64,000 nucleotides of DNA from Streptomyces sp. CB00455 (GTDB taxonomy: Bacteria > Actinomycetota > Actinomycetes > Streptomycetales > Streptomycetaceae). The notes under the pieces were generated by a model, which did no database searches, was not told the origin of the DNA, and saw only the letters and a program-made list of their open reading frames with translations. A program made the position numbers and the translations under genes. The DNA lies in assembly GCF_001905445.1 (NCBI RefSeq), contig NZ_LIVQ01000001.1, forward strand, positions 1,364,001 to 1,428,000. Reading direction: 5' to 3'. Each line of letters begins with the position of its first letter. The stretch's first letter is position 1. Below are positions 27,096 to 35,219 of this stretch, in pieces.

Positions 27096-27326
27096 AGGGG
27101 GCTTGTTGTCGCCCGGGTCCGGGACCGGCCCGATCCCGGGGCCCGGCGGCCGCGGCACGCCCGCTTCGGGCCGCCCGCTCCGGGCCCCGCCGCGCTGTCC
27201 TGCGGGGGCCTGCGGGAACCTCAAATGTTGCTCTGAACGTCCCTCTTCGCGGTTGGCCCGTCTCCGCCGGGGCCATGACATCGGCACAACGGTGCGGCGA
27301 GCGGCGCCGAGAGGGGGCGAGGGGAC
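27096..27326. other. upstream region of the DUF692 operon
   Basis: No gene is supported. It holds an ECF-type promoter candidate (listed separately) and a purine-rich leader that ends in GAGGGGGCGAGGGGAC just before the DUF692 start. Confidence 0.5.
27215..27241 (+). promoter_or_regulatory. candidate ECF-sigma promoter of the DUF692 operon
   Basis: GGAACCT (27215-27221) and CGTC (27238-27241) are separated by 16 bp, the pattern of ECF sigma factors in Streptomyces (GGAAC ... CGTC). It lies about 85 bp upstream of the DUF692 ATG. It is a match by eye to a short motif, so a chance hit is possible. Confidence 0.4.
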
Positions 27327-28709
27327 ATGAAGCCCATGGCACACCTGGGGGTGGGCATCGGCTGGCGGCCGGAGATCGCGGACGCGATCGAGCGGCTGCC
27401 CGGCCTGGACTGGGTGGAGGTGGTGGCCGAGAACATCTGCCCGGACCATCTCCCCGAGTCCCTGCTGAGGCTGCGCGGGGCCGGCACGCGCATCGTGCCG
27501 CACGGGGTCTCACTCGGCCTCGGCGGCGCCGACCGCCCCGACCCGGCGAAACTGACGGCGCTCGGGGAGCGGGCGGTGGCGCTGGGGGCGCCCCTCGTCA
27601 GCGAGCACATCGCCTTCGTCCGCACCTCCTCGCCCGCGCTGGAGGCGGGCCACCTGCTGCCTGTGCCGCGGACGCGCGACGCGCTGGCCGTGCTGTGCGA
27701 GAACGTGCGCATCGCGCAGGACGCCCTGCCCGTGCCCCTCGCGCTGGAGAACATCGCCGCGCTGCTCTCCTGGCCCGGCGAGGAGCTGACGGAGGCGCAG
27801 TTCCTGACGGAACTCGTCGAGCGGACCGGCGTCCGGCTGCTCATCGACGTGGCCAACCTGCACACCAACCGGGTCAACCGGGGCGAGGACCCGGCTGCCG
27901 TGCTGGACGCGATCCCGCTGGAGGCGCTGGCGTACGTGCACGTGGCGGGCGGCATCGAGCGGGACGGGGTCTGGCACGACACCCACGCGCACCCGGTACC
28001 GCCGGTGGTGCTCGACCTGCTGGCCGAGCTGCGCTCCCGGGTCGACCCGCCGGGGGTCCTCCTGGAACGGGACGACGACTTCCCGCCGGAGACGGAACTG
28101 GCCGGCGAACTGTCCGCCATCCGCACGACCCTGGCGAGCACGACACCGGCGATCACCACCCTGGCAAGCCGCACCCCGGCAAGCACGTCCGTCGCAAGCG
28201 CGACCCGGCGCCCCCCGGCGGCGACCGCGGTGTCGACCGCCGTTGCGCCCGCGGCGCCCGCCCGCGAGCGGGACGCCGCCGACGGGGGCGGCGCCGACGA
28301 GACCGTCCGCACCCGCGTCGCGCTGGGACAGGCCGCACTGCTGTCGGCCCTGGTGGCCGGCACCCCCGTGCCCGAGGGCTTCGACCGCGGGCGCGTCCGG
28401 GTGCAGGCCCGGGCGCTGGCCGCCAAGCGGGCCGGGGTGGTGGCCGGGCTGGCCCCCGAACTGCCCGCGATCCTGGGCGGCGAGGCCCCGTACCGCGCGG
28501 CCTTCCTCACCTACGCCAAGGGCCGTCCCATGACGGCGGGCTACCGGCGGGACGCGCTGGACTTCGCCGAGCACCTGCTGATCCGCGACCTGCCGGCCGA
28601 TCAGGCCGCCCGGCGCCGGCTCACCGCCTGGTGGCGGGACCGGGCCGGGGCGCGGCCGCCCCGGCGGGTCGTGCGCTGGGCCCGGGCGCTGGTGGGGAGA
28701 ACGGCATGA
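27327..28709 (+). CDS. DUF692/MNIO-family iron enzyme with fused C-terminal domain
   Basis: A 460-residue protein. Residues 1-265 are a DUF692 TIM barrel, the multinuclear non-haem iron oxidative (MNIO) family whose characterised members (MbnB, TglH, ChrH and the bufferin enzymes) modify cysteines in ribosomal peptides. Expected metal-site residues are present: His59 ([10 protein letters not shown]), His94 (SEHIAF), Glu141 (LEN), Asp174 ([11 protein letters not shown]), His205 (YVHVAG), His217/His220/His222 (HDTHAHPVP) and Glu247 (LLERD). A Thr/Ala/Ser linker (about 266-320) leads to a helical C-terminal domain (about 325-425, [21 protein letters not shown]) that recalls the HvfC/BufC-like partner proteins; I remember it as the SCO6045-like C-terminal domain. 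The stop overlaps the start of the Cys-tail membrane protein (ATGA), so the two are translated together. Confidence 0.9.
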   Translation: MKPMAHLGVGIGWRPEIADAIERLPGLDWVEVVAENICPDHLPESLLRLRGAGTRIVPHGVSLGLGGADRPDPAKLTALGERAVALGAPLVSEHIAFVRTSSPALEAGHLLPVPRTRDALAVLCENVRIAQDALPVPLALENIAALLSWPGEELTEAQFLTELVERTGVRLLIDVANLHTNRVNRGEDPAAVLDAIPLEALAYVHVAGGIERDGVWHDTHAHPVPPVVLDLLAELRSRVDPPGVLLERDDDFPPETELAGELSAIRTTLASTTPAITTLASRTPASTSVASATRRPPAATAVSTAVAPAAPARERDAADGGGADETVRTRVALGQAALLSALVAGTPVPEGFDRGRVRVQARALAAKRAGVVAGLAPELPAILGGEAPYRAAFLTYAKGRPMTAGYRRDALDFAEHLLIRDLPADQAARRRLTAWWRDRAGARPPRRVVRWARALVGRTA

Positions 28710-29773
28710 ACCTCCTCGTCCTCGCGATCTGGACGGCCGTCGCCGTCTCCAGCGGGCTGCTGGTTCGCGGCCTGCGCCGCTCCCGGCCCCGGCCGCCGGC
28801 GGGGCCGCCGCCGACCCTGCACGACCTGTCCGAGGCCGCGTTCGTCGCGGGCGGCCCCGGCGCCGTCGTGGACACCGCCCTCGTCTCCATGCTCGCGGAC
28901 GGCAGGCTGGTCGTCGGCGGCCCGGGCATCGTCCACGTCCGGCCCGGGGCGCGCGCCGCCGATCCAGCCGAGCGCGCCGTCCTCCACGCCCACCGGGGGG
29001 CGCCTTCGGGCTGGCTGTACCAGGTGCGCTACGCCGCCATGCTCGACCCGGCCGTCCAGGAGACCGGGGACGCCCTGGCCGCCCGCGGGCTGATCGCACC
29101 GCCGGGTTCCGGGCGGACGTGGCGACGCCGGGGGCTGGTGCAGGCCGCGGTGTGCGGACTGCTGGTGCCGCTGTCGCTGCCCCTGACCTTCGTCGCGTTC
29201 GTCCTGGACCCGGGCACGCACGTGCCGTTCATCCTGAAGGTGCTGCCCGCCCTGCTGGCCGGGATCCTCGTCGGGGCCCTCTGCGCCGGGCGGGCCCGGC
29301 TGCGGATCACCCCGGCCGGGCAGCGGGCGCTGCGCGAGATCCGCGCCCACCACCTCCACGACCGGACCCCGCAGGTGCAGACGGCGCTGTTCGGGCTGCG
29401 CGGCCTGCGGGACCCGTTCCTGCGCGCGCAGCTGGTGCCCGCCGCGCGCGGCACCCGGCTGGCGGCGGCCCAGTCCCGCTCCCGTTCGTACCACCCGGGC
29501 ACCTCGTACGGCTCCGCCACCGACCTCGTGCCGGTGGTGGTCTGGTGCGCCGGGAACGACGGCGGCGGGGGCGGCGCGAGCGGGTCCGGCTGCGGCTCCG
29601 GCTCGGGGTGCGGCTCGCCGGGCAGCAGCTGTTCCTCGGGTTCGGGTTGCGGTTCCTCCGGCAGCAGCTGCGCAAGCGGTGGTTCCAGCTGTTCCAGCGG
29701 GGGTTCGAGCTGCTCCGGCAGCAGCTCCAGTTGCGGCGGTTCGTCCGGTTCCAGCTGCTCCAGCAGTTCCTGA
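28706..29773 (+). CDS. TIGR04222-type membrane protein with Cys/Ser/Gly tail, probable MNIO substrate
   Basis: A 355-residue protein with three predicted membrane helices (about 3-22, 144-167 and 175-194). A conserved soluble domain (TIGR04222-like) lies between the first and second helix. Basic flanks ([10 protein letters not shown] after helix 1, RTWRRR before helix 2, GRARLR after helix 3) put the domain and the C terminus in the cytoplasm. Residues 281-355 are a tail of Cys, Ser and Gly with cysteines at 281, 296, 302, 309, 315, 322, 329, 336, 343 and 351, spaced mostly six to seven apart (GSGC, GSSC and SSSC contexts). It overlaps the DUF692 gene by 4 bp. The pairing suggests that the MNIO acts on the tail cysteines; no enzyme-substrate proof exists in this sequence. 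Confidence 0.85.
   Translation: MNLLVLAIWTAVAVSSGLLVRGLRRSRPRPPAGPPPTLHDLSEAAFVAGGPGAVVDTALVSMLADGRLVVGGPGIVHVRPGARAADPAERAVLHAHRGAPSGWLYQVRYAAMLDPAVQETGDALAARGLIAPPGSGRTWRRRGLVQAAVCGLLVPLSLPLTFVAFVLDPGTHVPFILKVLPALLAGILVGALCAGRARLRITPAGQRALREIRAHHLHDRTPQVQTALFGLRGLRDPFLRAQLVPAARGTRLAAAQSRSRSYHPGTSYGSATDLVPVVVWCAGNDGGGGGASGSGCGSGSGCGSPGSSCSSGSGCGSSGSSCASGGSSCSSGGSSCSGSSSSCGGSSGSSCSSSS
29575..29773. repeat. repetitive DNA coding for the Cys/Ser/Gly tail
   Basis: Variants of GGTTCGAGCTGCTCC and GGCAGCAGCTG recur about every 21 bp, matching the seven-residue period of the tail. The serine codons mix AGC and TCC, so the peptide pattern is better conserved than the DNA, which argues for selection on the protein. 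Confidence 0.65.
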
Positions 29774-29831
29774 CCGCCCATCGGACACGCCACGACGTGC
29801 GCGCACCCCGGCTGGGGGTCGGGTACGGCAA

Positions 29832-29850
29832 CCGGGGGCGGATCCCCCGG
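29832..29850 (+). terminator. possible terminator of the DUF692 operon
   Basis: CCGGGGG (29832-29838) pairs with CCCCCGG (29844-29850) around a five-base loop, 59 bp after the tail-protein stop. It is short and has no T-run. Confidence 0.35.
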
Positions 29851-29946
29851 CAACGGGACCATTGGGGCCGACACCGGCCGGTGATCCTTTACAAGCCCGC
29901 CCTCCGGGCCTCTGATCGCCTCATCGGACGATCGGAAGGGGCCGCC

Positions 29947-31590
29947 ATGCGGACGACTCCCGCACGCCGCGCGGCCGCCGCCGCGGGGCTCTGCCTCATC
30001 CTGTGCGCCACCGGCGGCGCGAGCGCCACCACCGCGCCCCCGGCCCCGCCCGTCCGCGCCGCCGACGCGGCGGCGGAGGCCGGCGCCGAGCTCGTCGCCC
30101 GCCGCGCCGCCGCCGCCGGGCTGGACTTCCGGCCCTGCCCGGCCGTCGAGGACCTGCCCGGCCCCGTGCGCTGCGCGACCCTGCGCGTACCGCTCGACTA
30201 CGCCCGCCCGGAGGGGACGCGGATCTCCCTCACCGTCAGCCGGGTGGCGGCGACCGGCGCGGGCGGCGCCGCCCGCCAGGGCGCCCTCGTCCACAATCCC
30301 GGCGGTCCCGGCGCCTCCGGCATGTACTTCCCGCTCGTCGCCAAACTGCCCGGCTGGGACCGGATCGCCGCCGCCTACGACCTCGTCGGCTACGCCCCCC
30401 GTGGCGTCGGCCGCTCCGCCCCGCTCTCCTGCCAGGACCCGCCCGCCCGCGCACAGGGCCCCACCCAGGTGCCGGTCGCCCCCTCCCCCGCCTACAAGCA
30501 GCAGCGCGTCGCCTCCGCCCGGGCCTACGCCCGCGGCTGCGCCCGGCGGGCCGGCGCCGCCCTGGCCTACTACACGACGCTGGACAACGTCCGGGACCTG
30601 CACGTGCTGCGCGCCGCCCTCGGCGAGGAAAAGCTGACCTTCATGGGCGCCTCGTACGGCACCTATCTCGGTGCGGTGTACGCCACGCTGCACCCGGGCC
30701 GCGTCCGGCGCATGGTCCTCGACTCGGCGGTCGATCCCGACCCGCGCCGCATCTGGTACCGCAACAACCTCGACCAGGCGCCTGGTTTCGAGCGCCGCTG
30801 GTACGACTTCCGCGCCTGGGCCGCCCGCCACCACGCCACCTACCGCCTCGGCGCCACCCCGGCGGCCGTCCAGGCCGGCTACGAACGGGTCCGGGCCGCG
30901 GTGGCCCGCACCCCCGCCGGCGGCAGCGTCGGCACCGGCGAGCTCCAGGCCGCCTACCTCCAGGCCGCGTACTACGACGACGTGTGGCCGGACCGTGCCG
31001 CGGCGCTGGCGGCGTTCCTGCGCGGAGACCCGGCTCCGCTGACCGCCCAGGCGGCCCCCGACCCGGCGGCCGCCGCCGAGGCGGAGAACGCGAAGGCCGT
31101 CTACACCGCGGTCCTGTGCAACGACGCCCCCTGGCCCGCGGACTGGGAGACCTGGGACCGCGACAACACCGAACTGGCCCGCAGGGCCCCCTTCGAGACC
31201 TGGGCCAACGCCTTCCTCAACCTGCCGTGCGCCTACTGGCCGGTGCGCACCGGGCACCAGCCGGTGGCGGTCGGCAGCCGGCCGGTCCGGCTGCCCCGCA
31301 CGCTGATCGTCGCCGCGGAACGGGACGGGGCGACGCCCTACCGGGGTGCGCTGGAACTCCAGCGGCGGCTCGGGCCGCAGGCCGCGCTGGTCACGGAGCG
31401 GGGCGCGGGCGCCCACGGAGTGGTCGGCGGACGCAACGACTGCGTGGACCGTCACGTGGAGCGGTATCTGCTGACAGGTGACACCTCGGGGTGGCGTGTC
31501 ACGTGTGCGCCGCATCCGGAGCCCGCACCGGTGTCGCTGGACGACCGGGCCGCACGTGCCCCGAGGGCACTGCTGCCGCCAGTCGTCTGA
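29947..31590 (+). CDS. secreted tripeptidyl aminopeptidase (S33 family)
   Basis: A 547-residue alpha/beta-hydrolase of the Streptomyces SlpD/SlpE/Tap type. The signal peptide is at 1-28 (MRTTPARRAAAAAGLCLILC, then GGASA). The oxyanion motif is NPGGPGASG (117-125). The nucleophile elbow is GASYGTY with Ser236. The acid lies in LIVAAERDGATP and the catalytic His in GAGAHGV. The C-terminal TAP-like domain contains the NDCVDRHVERYL motif. It removes tripeptides from the N termini of secreted proteins or peptides outside the cell. The ATG at 29947 has GGAAGGGG upstream. It lies 173 bp beyond the DUF692 operon and is probably separate; as a secreted enzyme it is not an obvious processing protease for a cytoplasmic tail. 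Confidence 0.88.
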   Translation: MRTTPARRAAAAAGLCLILCATGGASATTAPPAPPVRAADAAAEAGAELVARRAAAAGLDFRPCPAVEDLPGPVRCATLRVPLDYARPEGTRISLTVSRVAATGAGGAARQGALVHNPGGPGASGMYFPLVAKLPGWDRIAAAYDLVGYAPRGVGRSAPLSCQDPPARAQGPTQVPVAPSPAYKQQRVASARAYARGCARRAGAALAYYTTLDNVRDLHVLRAALGEEKLTFMGASYGTYLGAVYATLHPGRVRRMVLDSAVDPDPRRIWYRNNLDQAPGFERRWYDFRAWAARHHATYRLGATPAAVQAGYERVRAAVARTPAGGSVGTGELQAAYLQAAYYDDVWPDRAAALAAFLRGDPAPLTAQAAPDPAAAAEAENAKAVYTAVLCNDAPWPADWETWDRDNTELARRAPFETWANAFLNLPCAYWPVRTGHQPVAVGSRPVRLPRTLIVAAERDGATPYRGALELQRRLGPQAALVTERGAGAHGVVGGRNDCVDRHVERYLLTGDTSGWRVTCAPHPEPAPVSLDDRAARAPRALLPPVV

Positions 31591-31703
31591 ACTTCCGGGC
31601 GCGGTCTCCGGCTGCGTCGTTTCGGGGGCAGGGCCTCCCGATCCGCCGGAGCCACCACGTCACGTGTGGCGTGGTCCTCCGACCCTTCCCCCCGGGGGAG
31701 GTA

Positions 31704-32417
31704 TCAGGCGAGCCCGGCCACCAGATCGGCGACGGACTTGCGGCGCCCGGTGTAGAAAGGCACCTCTTCACGGACGTGCATACGGGCCTCGGAGGCGCGC
31801 AGGTGACGCATGAGGTCGACGATGCGGTAGAGCTCGTCGGCCTCGAAGGCCAGCATCCACTCGTAGTCGCCCAGCGAGAAGGACGCGACGGTGTTGGCAC
31901 GCACGTCCGGGTAGCCGCGGGCCATCTTGCCGTGGTCGGCGAGCATGCGGCGGCGGTCCTCGTCCGGCAGCAGGTACCAGTCGTAGCTGCGCACGAAGGG
32001 GTACACGCTGACGTAGTCGCGGGCCACCTCGTCGGCCAGGAAGGCCGGGATGTGCGACTTGTTGAACTCGGCCGGGCGGTGCAGGGCCATGTTCGACCAG
32101 ACCGGCTCCAGAGCGCGGCCCAGCCTGGTGCGGCGGAACAGGTTGTACGCGCTCTGCAGCTCGTCCGCGGTCTCCGCGTGCCACCAGATCATGATGTCCG
32201 CGTCGGCGCGCAGGCCGGAGACGTCGTAGGTGCCGCGGACGGTGATGTCCTTGGCGGCCAGCTGGTCGAACAGCTCCTGGACCTCGTCGGCGAAGCCGGT
32301 GCGGTCCTGCGGCAGGACGTCCTTCAGCTTGAAGACGGACCACAGGGTGTAGCGGATGACCTCGTTGAGGTCCTTCGCCTTCTTCCCCGCGTTGGGAATC
32401 TTCTCTGGTGCAGTCAT
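31704..32417 (-). CDS. hemQ: coproheme decarboxylase HemQ (ChdC)
   Basis: HemQ makes the final step of the coproporphyrin-dependent haem route, turning coproheme into haem b with peroxide. The protein has 237 residues and belongs to the chlorite-dismutase family. The conserved core is present: [15 protein letters not shown] at the N terminus, [16 protein letters not shown], and [21 protein letters not shown], which carries the tyrosine implicated in decarboxylation. The ATG at 32417 starts the conserved sequence after a short basic leader. The gene begins 23 bp after the stop of hemY on the same strand, which puts two consecutive-pathway enzymes in one unit. Confidence 0.95.
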   Translation of the reverse strand: MTAPEKIPNAGKKAKDLNEVIRYTLWSVFKLKDVLPQDRTGFADEVQELFDQLAAKDITVRGTYDVSGLRADADIMIWWHAETADELQSAYNLFRRTRLGRALEPVWSNMALHRPAEFNKSHIPAFLADEVARDYVSVYPFVRSYDWYLLPDEDRRRMLADHGKMARGYPDVRANTVASFSLGDYEWMLAFEADELYRIVDLMRHLRASEARMHVREEVPFYTGRRKSVADLVAGLA

Positions 32418-32440
32418 GTGCCCATTGTCCCGTGTGCCGA

Positions 32441-33931
32441 TCAGTGGTCCGTGCCAGGGGTGCCCAGGGCGGCGATCACCGCGTCCGCCGCCGCGCCGGC
32501 GCTCGCGATGCACGCGGGGATGCCCACCCCGTCGTAGAGGGCGCCGCACACCGCGAGGCCTGGGAGGGCGGCGACGGCGGCGCGGATCCGGGCGACCCGG
32601 TCCAGGTGTCCGACCGGGTACTGGGGCAGCCCGGCGTCCCAGCGGGTGACCGTGGAGGCCACCGGCCGGGCCGCGAGGCCCACGGCCGATCCGAGGTCGG
32701 TGAGCGAGACGTCCACCAGCTCCGCGTCCTCGCGCAGCAGGTCCCGCTCGTCGGCGTAGCGGCCCACCGAGGTGCGCAGCAGGAAGAGCCCGGGGTCCGC
32801 GCCGGCCCAGGCCCACTTGTTGCTGGAGAAGGTGGACGCCTTGATGGTCCGGCCCTCGACGGGTGGGACCAGGAAGCCGCTGGCGCCGCCTTCGGTGAGG
32901 GCCGCCGGCAGGTCGGAGCGGCGGAACGCCATCGTGATCAGGGCCATCGAGGCGTACTCGACCTCGCGCAGCTCGACCGCGGCGGCCGGCGCGAGCCCCT
33001 CCAGCAGCGCGGCGGCGGGTCCGGCGGGGGTGGCCACGACCACGCCGTCGGCCTCGATCACCTCGGCGCCGGCCACGACCCGCCAGCCTCCGGCGGTACG
33101 CAGGACCTCGCGCACGGGGGCAGCGGTACGGATGCGCGCTCCGGCGGAGCGGCAGGCCTCGGCCACGGCGAGCGGGAGCCGTCCGATGCCGCCGTCGATG
33201 CCGGCGAAGACCGGACCGGGCGGGCGGGGCCCTGCCTCCGCCCGGCGCTGGAGGTCCCGCACCCCGTCACCCAGCAGCGCGTGCGTACGGGCGGCCTCGA
33301 AGAGCTGGGGCACGGCGGCCCGCATCGAGATCCGGTAGGCGTCGCCCGCGTAGACCCCGCCGAGCAGCGGTTCCACGAGCCGGTCGACGACCTCGCGGCC
33401 CATGCGGGCGGCGACGTACTCGCCGACGGCCACGTCCTCGCCGATCTCGGCGGGCGGCAGGGTGCGTTCGGTCTCGATCCGGGCCAGGCCCTTCGGGGAG
33501 AGCACTCCGGACGCGGCGAGCGGGCCGAGATCGCCGGGGACGCCCATGACGTGCCCGCGGGGCATGGGGCGCAGCGCGCCGCGGCTCCACAGGTGGGCGG
33601 TGGCGGTGGCGGGCGGCTGCAGGGCGTCGCCGAGGCCGACGGCCTCGGCCAGCGCCACGGCTTCGGGCCTCCGGGCGAGCACCGACTCGGCGCCGAGGTC
33701 GACGGGGGCTCCGGCGAGCTCACCGGCGAGCAGCTTGCCGCCGAGCCGCGGGCCGGCTTCCAGCAGCGTGACGCGTACGCCCCCGGCCAGCAGCCGGTGG
33801 GCCGCCGCGAGGCCGGCGATGCCGCCGCCGATGACGACGACATGGCCGCCGGGGACGTGGCCGCCGGCGCGGTGGGGGCCGGTGACGTCGCCCGCCCGGT
33901 CCGTACGCGTGTCCGCTTCATGCATGGACAC
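32441..33931 (-). CDS. hemY: coproporphyrinogen III oxidase / protoporphyrinogen oxidase HemY (CgoX)
   Basis: A 496-residue FAD enzyme that oxidises the porphyrinogen ring with oxygen; with hemQ beside it, the natural substrate is probably coproporphyrinogen III. The dinucleotide motif is [17 protein letters not shown] (about 31-47). The family also shows [22 protein letters not shown] and the C-terminal GGxG-type motif [17 protein letters not shown]. The GTG at 33931 is taken as the start; an ATG two codons later is equally possible. The first 27 residues are a variable extension. It is upstream of hemQ in one transcription unit. Confidence 0.94.
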   Translation of the reverse strand: MSMHEADTRTDRAGDVTGPHRAGGHVPGGHVVVIGGGIAGLAAAHRLLAGGVRVTLLEAGPRLGGKLLAGELAGAPVDLGAESVLARRPEAVALAEAVGLGDALQPPATATAHLWSRGALRPMPRGHVMGVPGDLGPLAASGVLSPKGLARIETERTLPPAEIGEDVAVGEYVAARMGREVVDRLVEPLLGGVYAGDAYRISMRAAVPQLFEAARTHALLGDGVRDLQRRAEAGPRPPGPVFAGIDGGIGRLPLAVAEACRSAGARIRTAAPVREVLRTAGGWRVVAGAEVIEADGVVVATPAGPAAALLEGLAPAAAVELREVEYASMALITMAFRRSDLPAALTEGGASGFLVPPVEGRTIKASTFSSNKWAWAGADPGLFLLRTSVGRYADERDLLREDAELVDVSLTDLGSAVGLAARPVASTVTRWDAGLPQYPVGHLDRVARIRAAVAALPGLAVCGALYDGVGIPACIASAGAAADAVIAALGTPGTDH

Positions 33932-34064
33932 ATCGTCTCAGAGCGCTCACCGACGCCGCACCGTGACCCTATCGGGACCGGCCCGGGACCGCGGAGGCGA
34001 AACCCGCGACGGGACTCTGGACGTCGAACCGGCAACACCAGCCGAACGACGGGGGTTTACAGCG

Positions 34065-35162
34065 ATGCACACCCTGAACGGACAGCGTTCCGCGGCCGCC
34101 CTTGCCGCCCTCTCCCTGGCGGGAGCACTCGCCCTCACCGGTTGCGGCGCCGCCGACGACGGCCGGGGCACGGCGAGCGACAAGGCGGCGGTGGCGCCCG
34201 CGCAGGACAACGGGGCCCCGGAAGGCGCGAAGGGGGCCGCGGCGGGGACGGCGGCACCGGGAACCGCCGAGGGCCGGGCCACACAGCCTCCGGCCGCGGT
34301 CCGCCCGAACGTCATCCGTACGGCGGCGCTGGGGATCGAGACGGACGATCCGCGAAAGACCCTGGCCCAGGCCCGCACCGCCGCCGACGGCGCGGGCGGT
34401 TACGTGGGCAGCGAGTCGACCGAACGCGGCGGGGACGGCCGGATGACCTCCACGCTGACCCTGCGGGTGCCGGGCGACCGCTTCGACGCGGTGCTCGGTG
34501 CCATGGAGGGCAGCGGCAGGCTCCTGCACCGCAAGGTCGACGCGCAGGACGTCACCGAGAAGGTCGCCGACATCGGCAGCCGGGTCGCCTCCCAGCAGGC
34601 CAGCGTGGCCCGGGTGCGGGAGATGATGGGCAAGGCCTCGGCGCTGAGCGAAGTGGTGATGCTGGAGGGCGAGCTGAGCCGGCGCCAGTCGGACCTGGAG
34701 TCCCTGCTGGCGCAGCAGACGGCGCTCAAGGACCAGACGTCGATGGGCACGATCACGCTGAAGGTCTCGGAGCCCGAGCCGCCCGCGGCGCGCAAGGAGA
34801 AGGAGCGGGACCCGGGCTTCACGGACGCCCTGGCGGGCGGCTGGGCGGTGTTCTCGCGGATCGTGCGCCTGCTGCTCCTGGCGGTGGCCGCGGTCCTGCC
34901 GTTCGCGATCGCGGCAGGACTGGTGTGGCTGGGCCTGCGGCTGTACCGCAAGGCCCGTCCGCCGCGGCCCGGGGCGGGGCCGGTCTCGGCCGCGGGCACG
35001 GTTCCGGGGGCGAGGTCGCACCACCCCACGGGAACCCTGGACCGGGCCACCGGCACCGGCACGGACACTGGTGCGGGCGCGGACAAGGGCGCGCGGACGG
35101 CTCCGGAGGCCGACACCAAGACGGGGCCCGGGCCGGGGCCGGCCACGGCCGAAGAGGACTGA
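34065..35162 (+). CDS. DUF4349 lipoprotein
   Basis: A 365-residue exported protein. The signal peptide ends in the lipobox LTGC (lipidated Cys27), but a strongly hydrophobic helix at about 255-285 (WAVFSRIVRLLLLAVAAVLP) followed by basic residues is also present, so both ends may be in or at the membrane. The DUF4349 domain (about 85-290) begins VIRTAALGIETDDPRKTLAQA and contains a coiled-coil-like segment (ASQQASVARVREMMGKASAL). The C terminus is Thr/Gly/Ala-rich. The function is not known. It diverges from hemY and precedes a CoA-disulfide-reductase-like gene by 57 bp. Confidence 0.82.
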   Translation: MHTLNGQRSAAALAALSLAGALALTGCGAADDGRGTASDKAAVAPAQDNGAPEGAKGAAAGTAAPGTAEGRATQPPAAVRPNVIRTAALGIETDDPRKTLAQARTAADGAGGYVGSESTERGGDGRMTSTLTLRVPGDRFDAVLGAMEGSGRLLHRKVDAQDVTEKVADIGSRVASQQASVARVREMMGKASALSEVVMLEGELSRRQSDLESLLAQQTALKDQTSMGTITLKVSEPEPPAARKEKERDPGFTDALAGGWAVFSRIVRLLLLAVAAVLPFAIAAGLVWLGLRLYRKARPPRPGAGPVSAAGTVPGARSHHPTGTLDRATGTGTDTGAGADKGARTAPEADTKTGPGPGPATAEED

Positions 35163-35219
35163 ACACCCGTTCGCCCGTAGCGTGTCCACCACATGACGGC
35201 GGTGAAGGGGCGGTGCGCG

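Noticed and set aside
29546..29773. Lanthipeptide-type precursor (Ser/Cys-rich tail)
   Set aside because: No LanB, LanM, LanKC or YcaO gene nearby; the only modifying enzyme in the operon is DUF692.
29947..31590. Secreted tripeptidyl peptidase as processing protease of the Cys tail
   Set aside because: It is exported while the tail is predicted cytoplasmic, and a 173-bp gap with a hairpin separates the genes.
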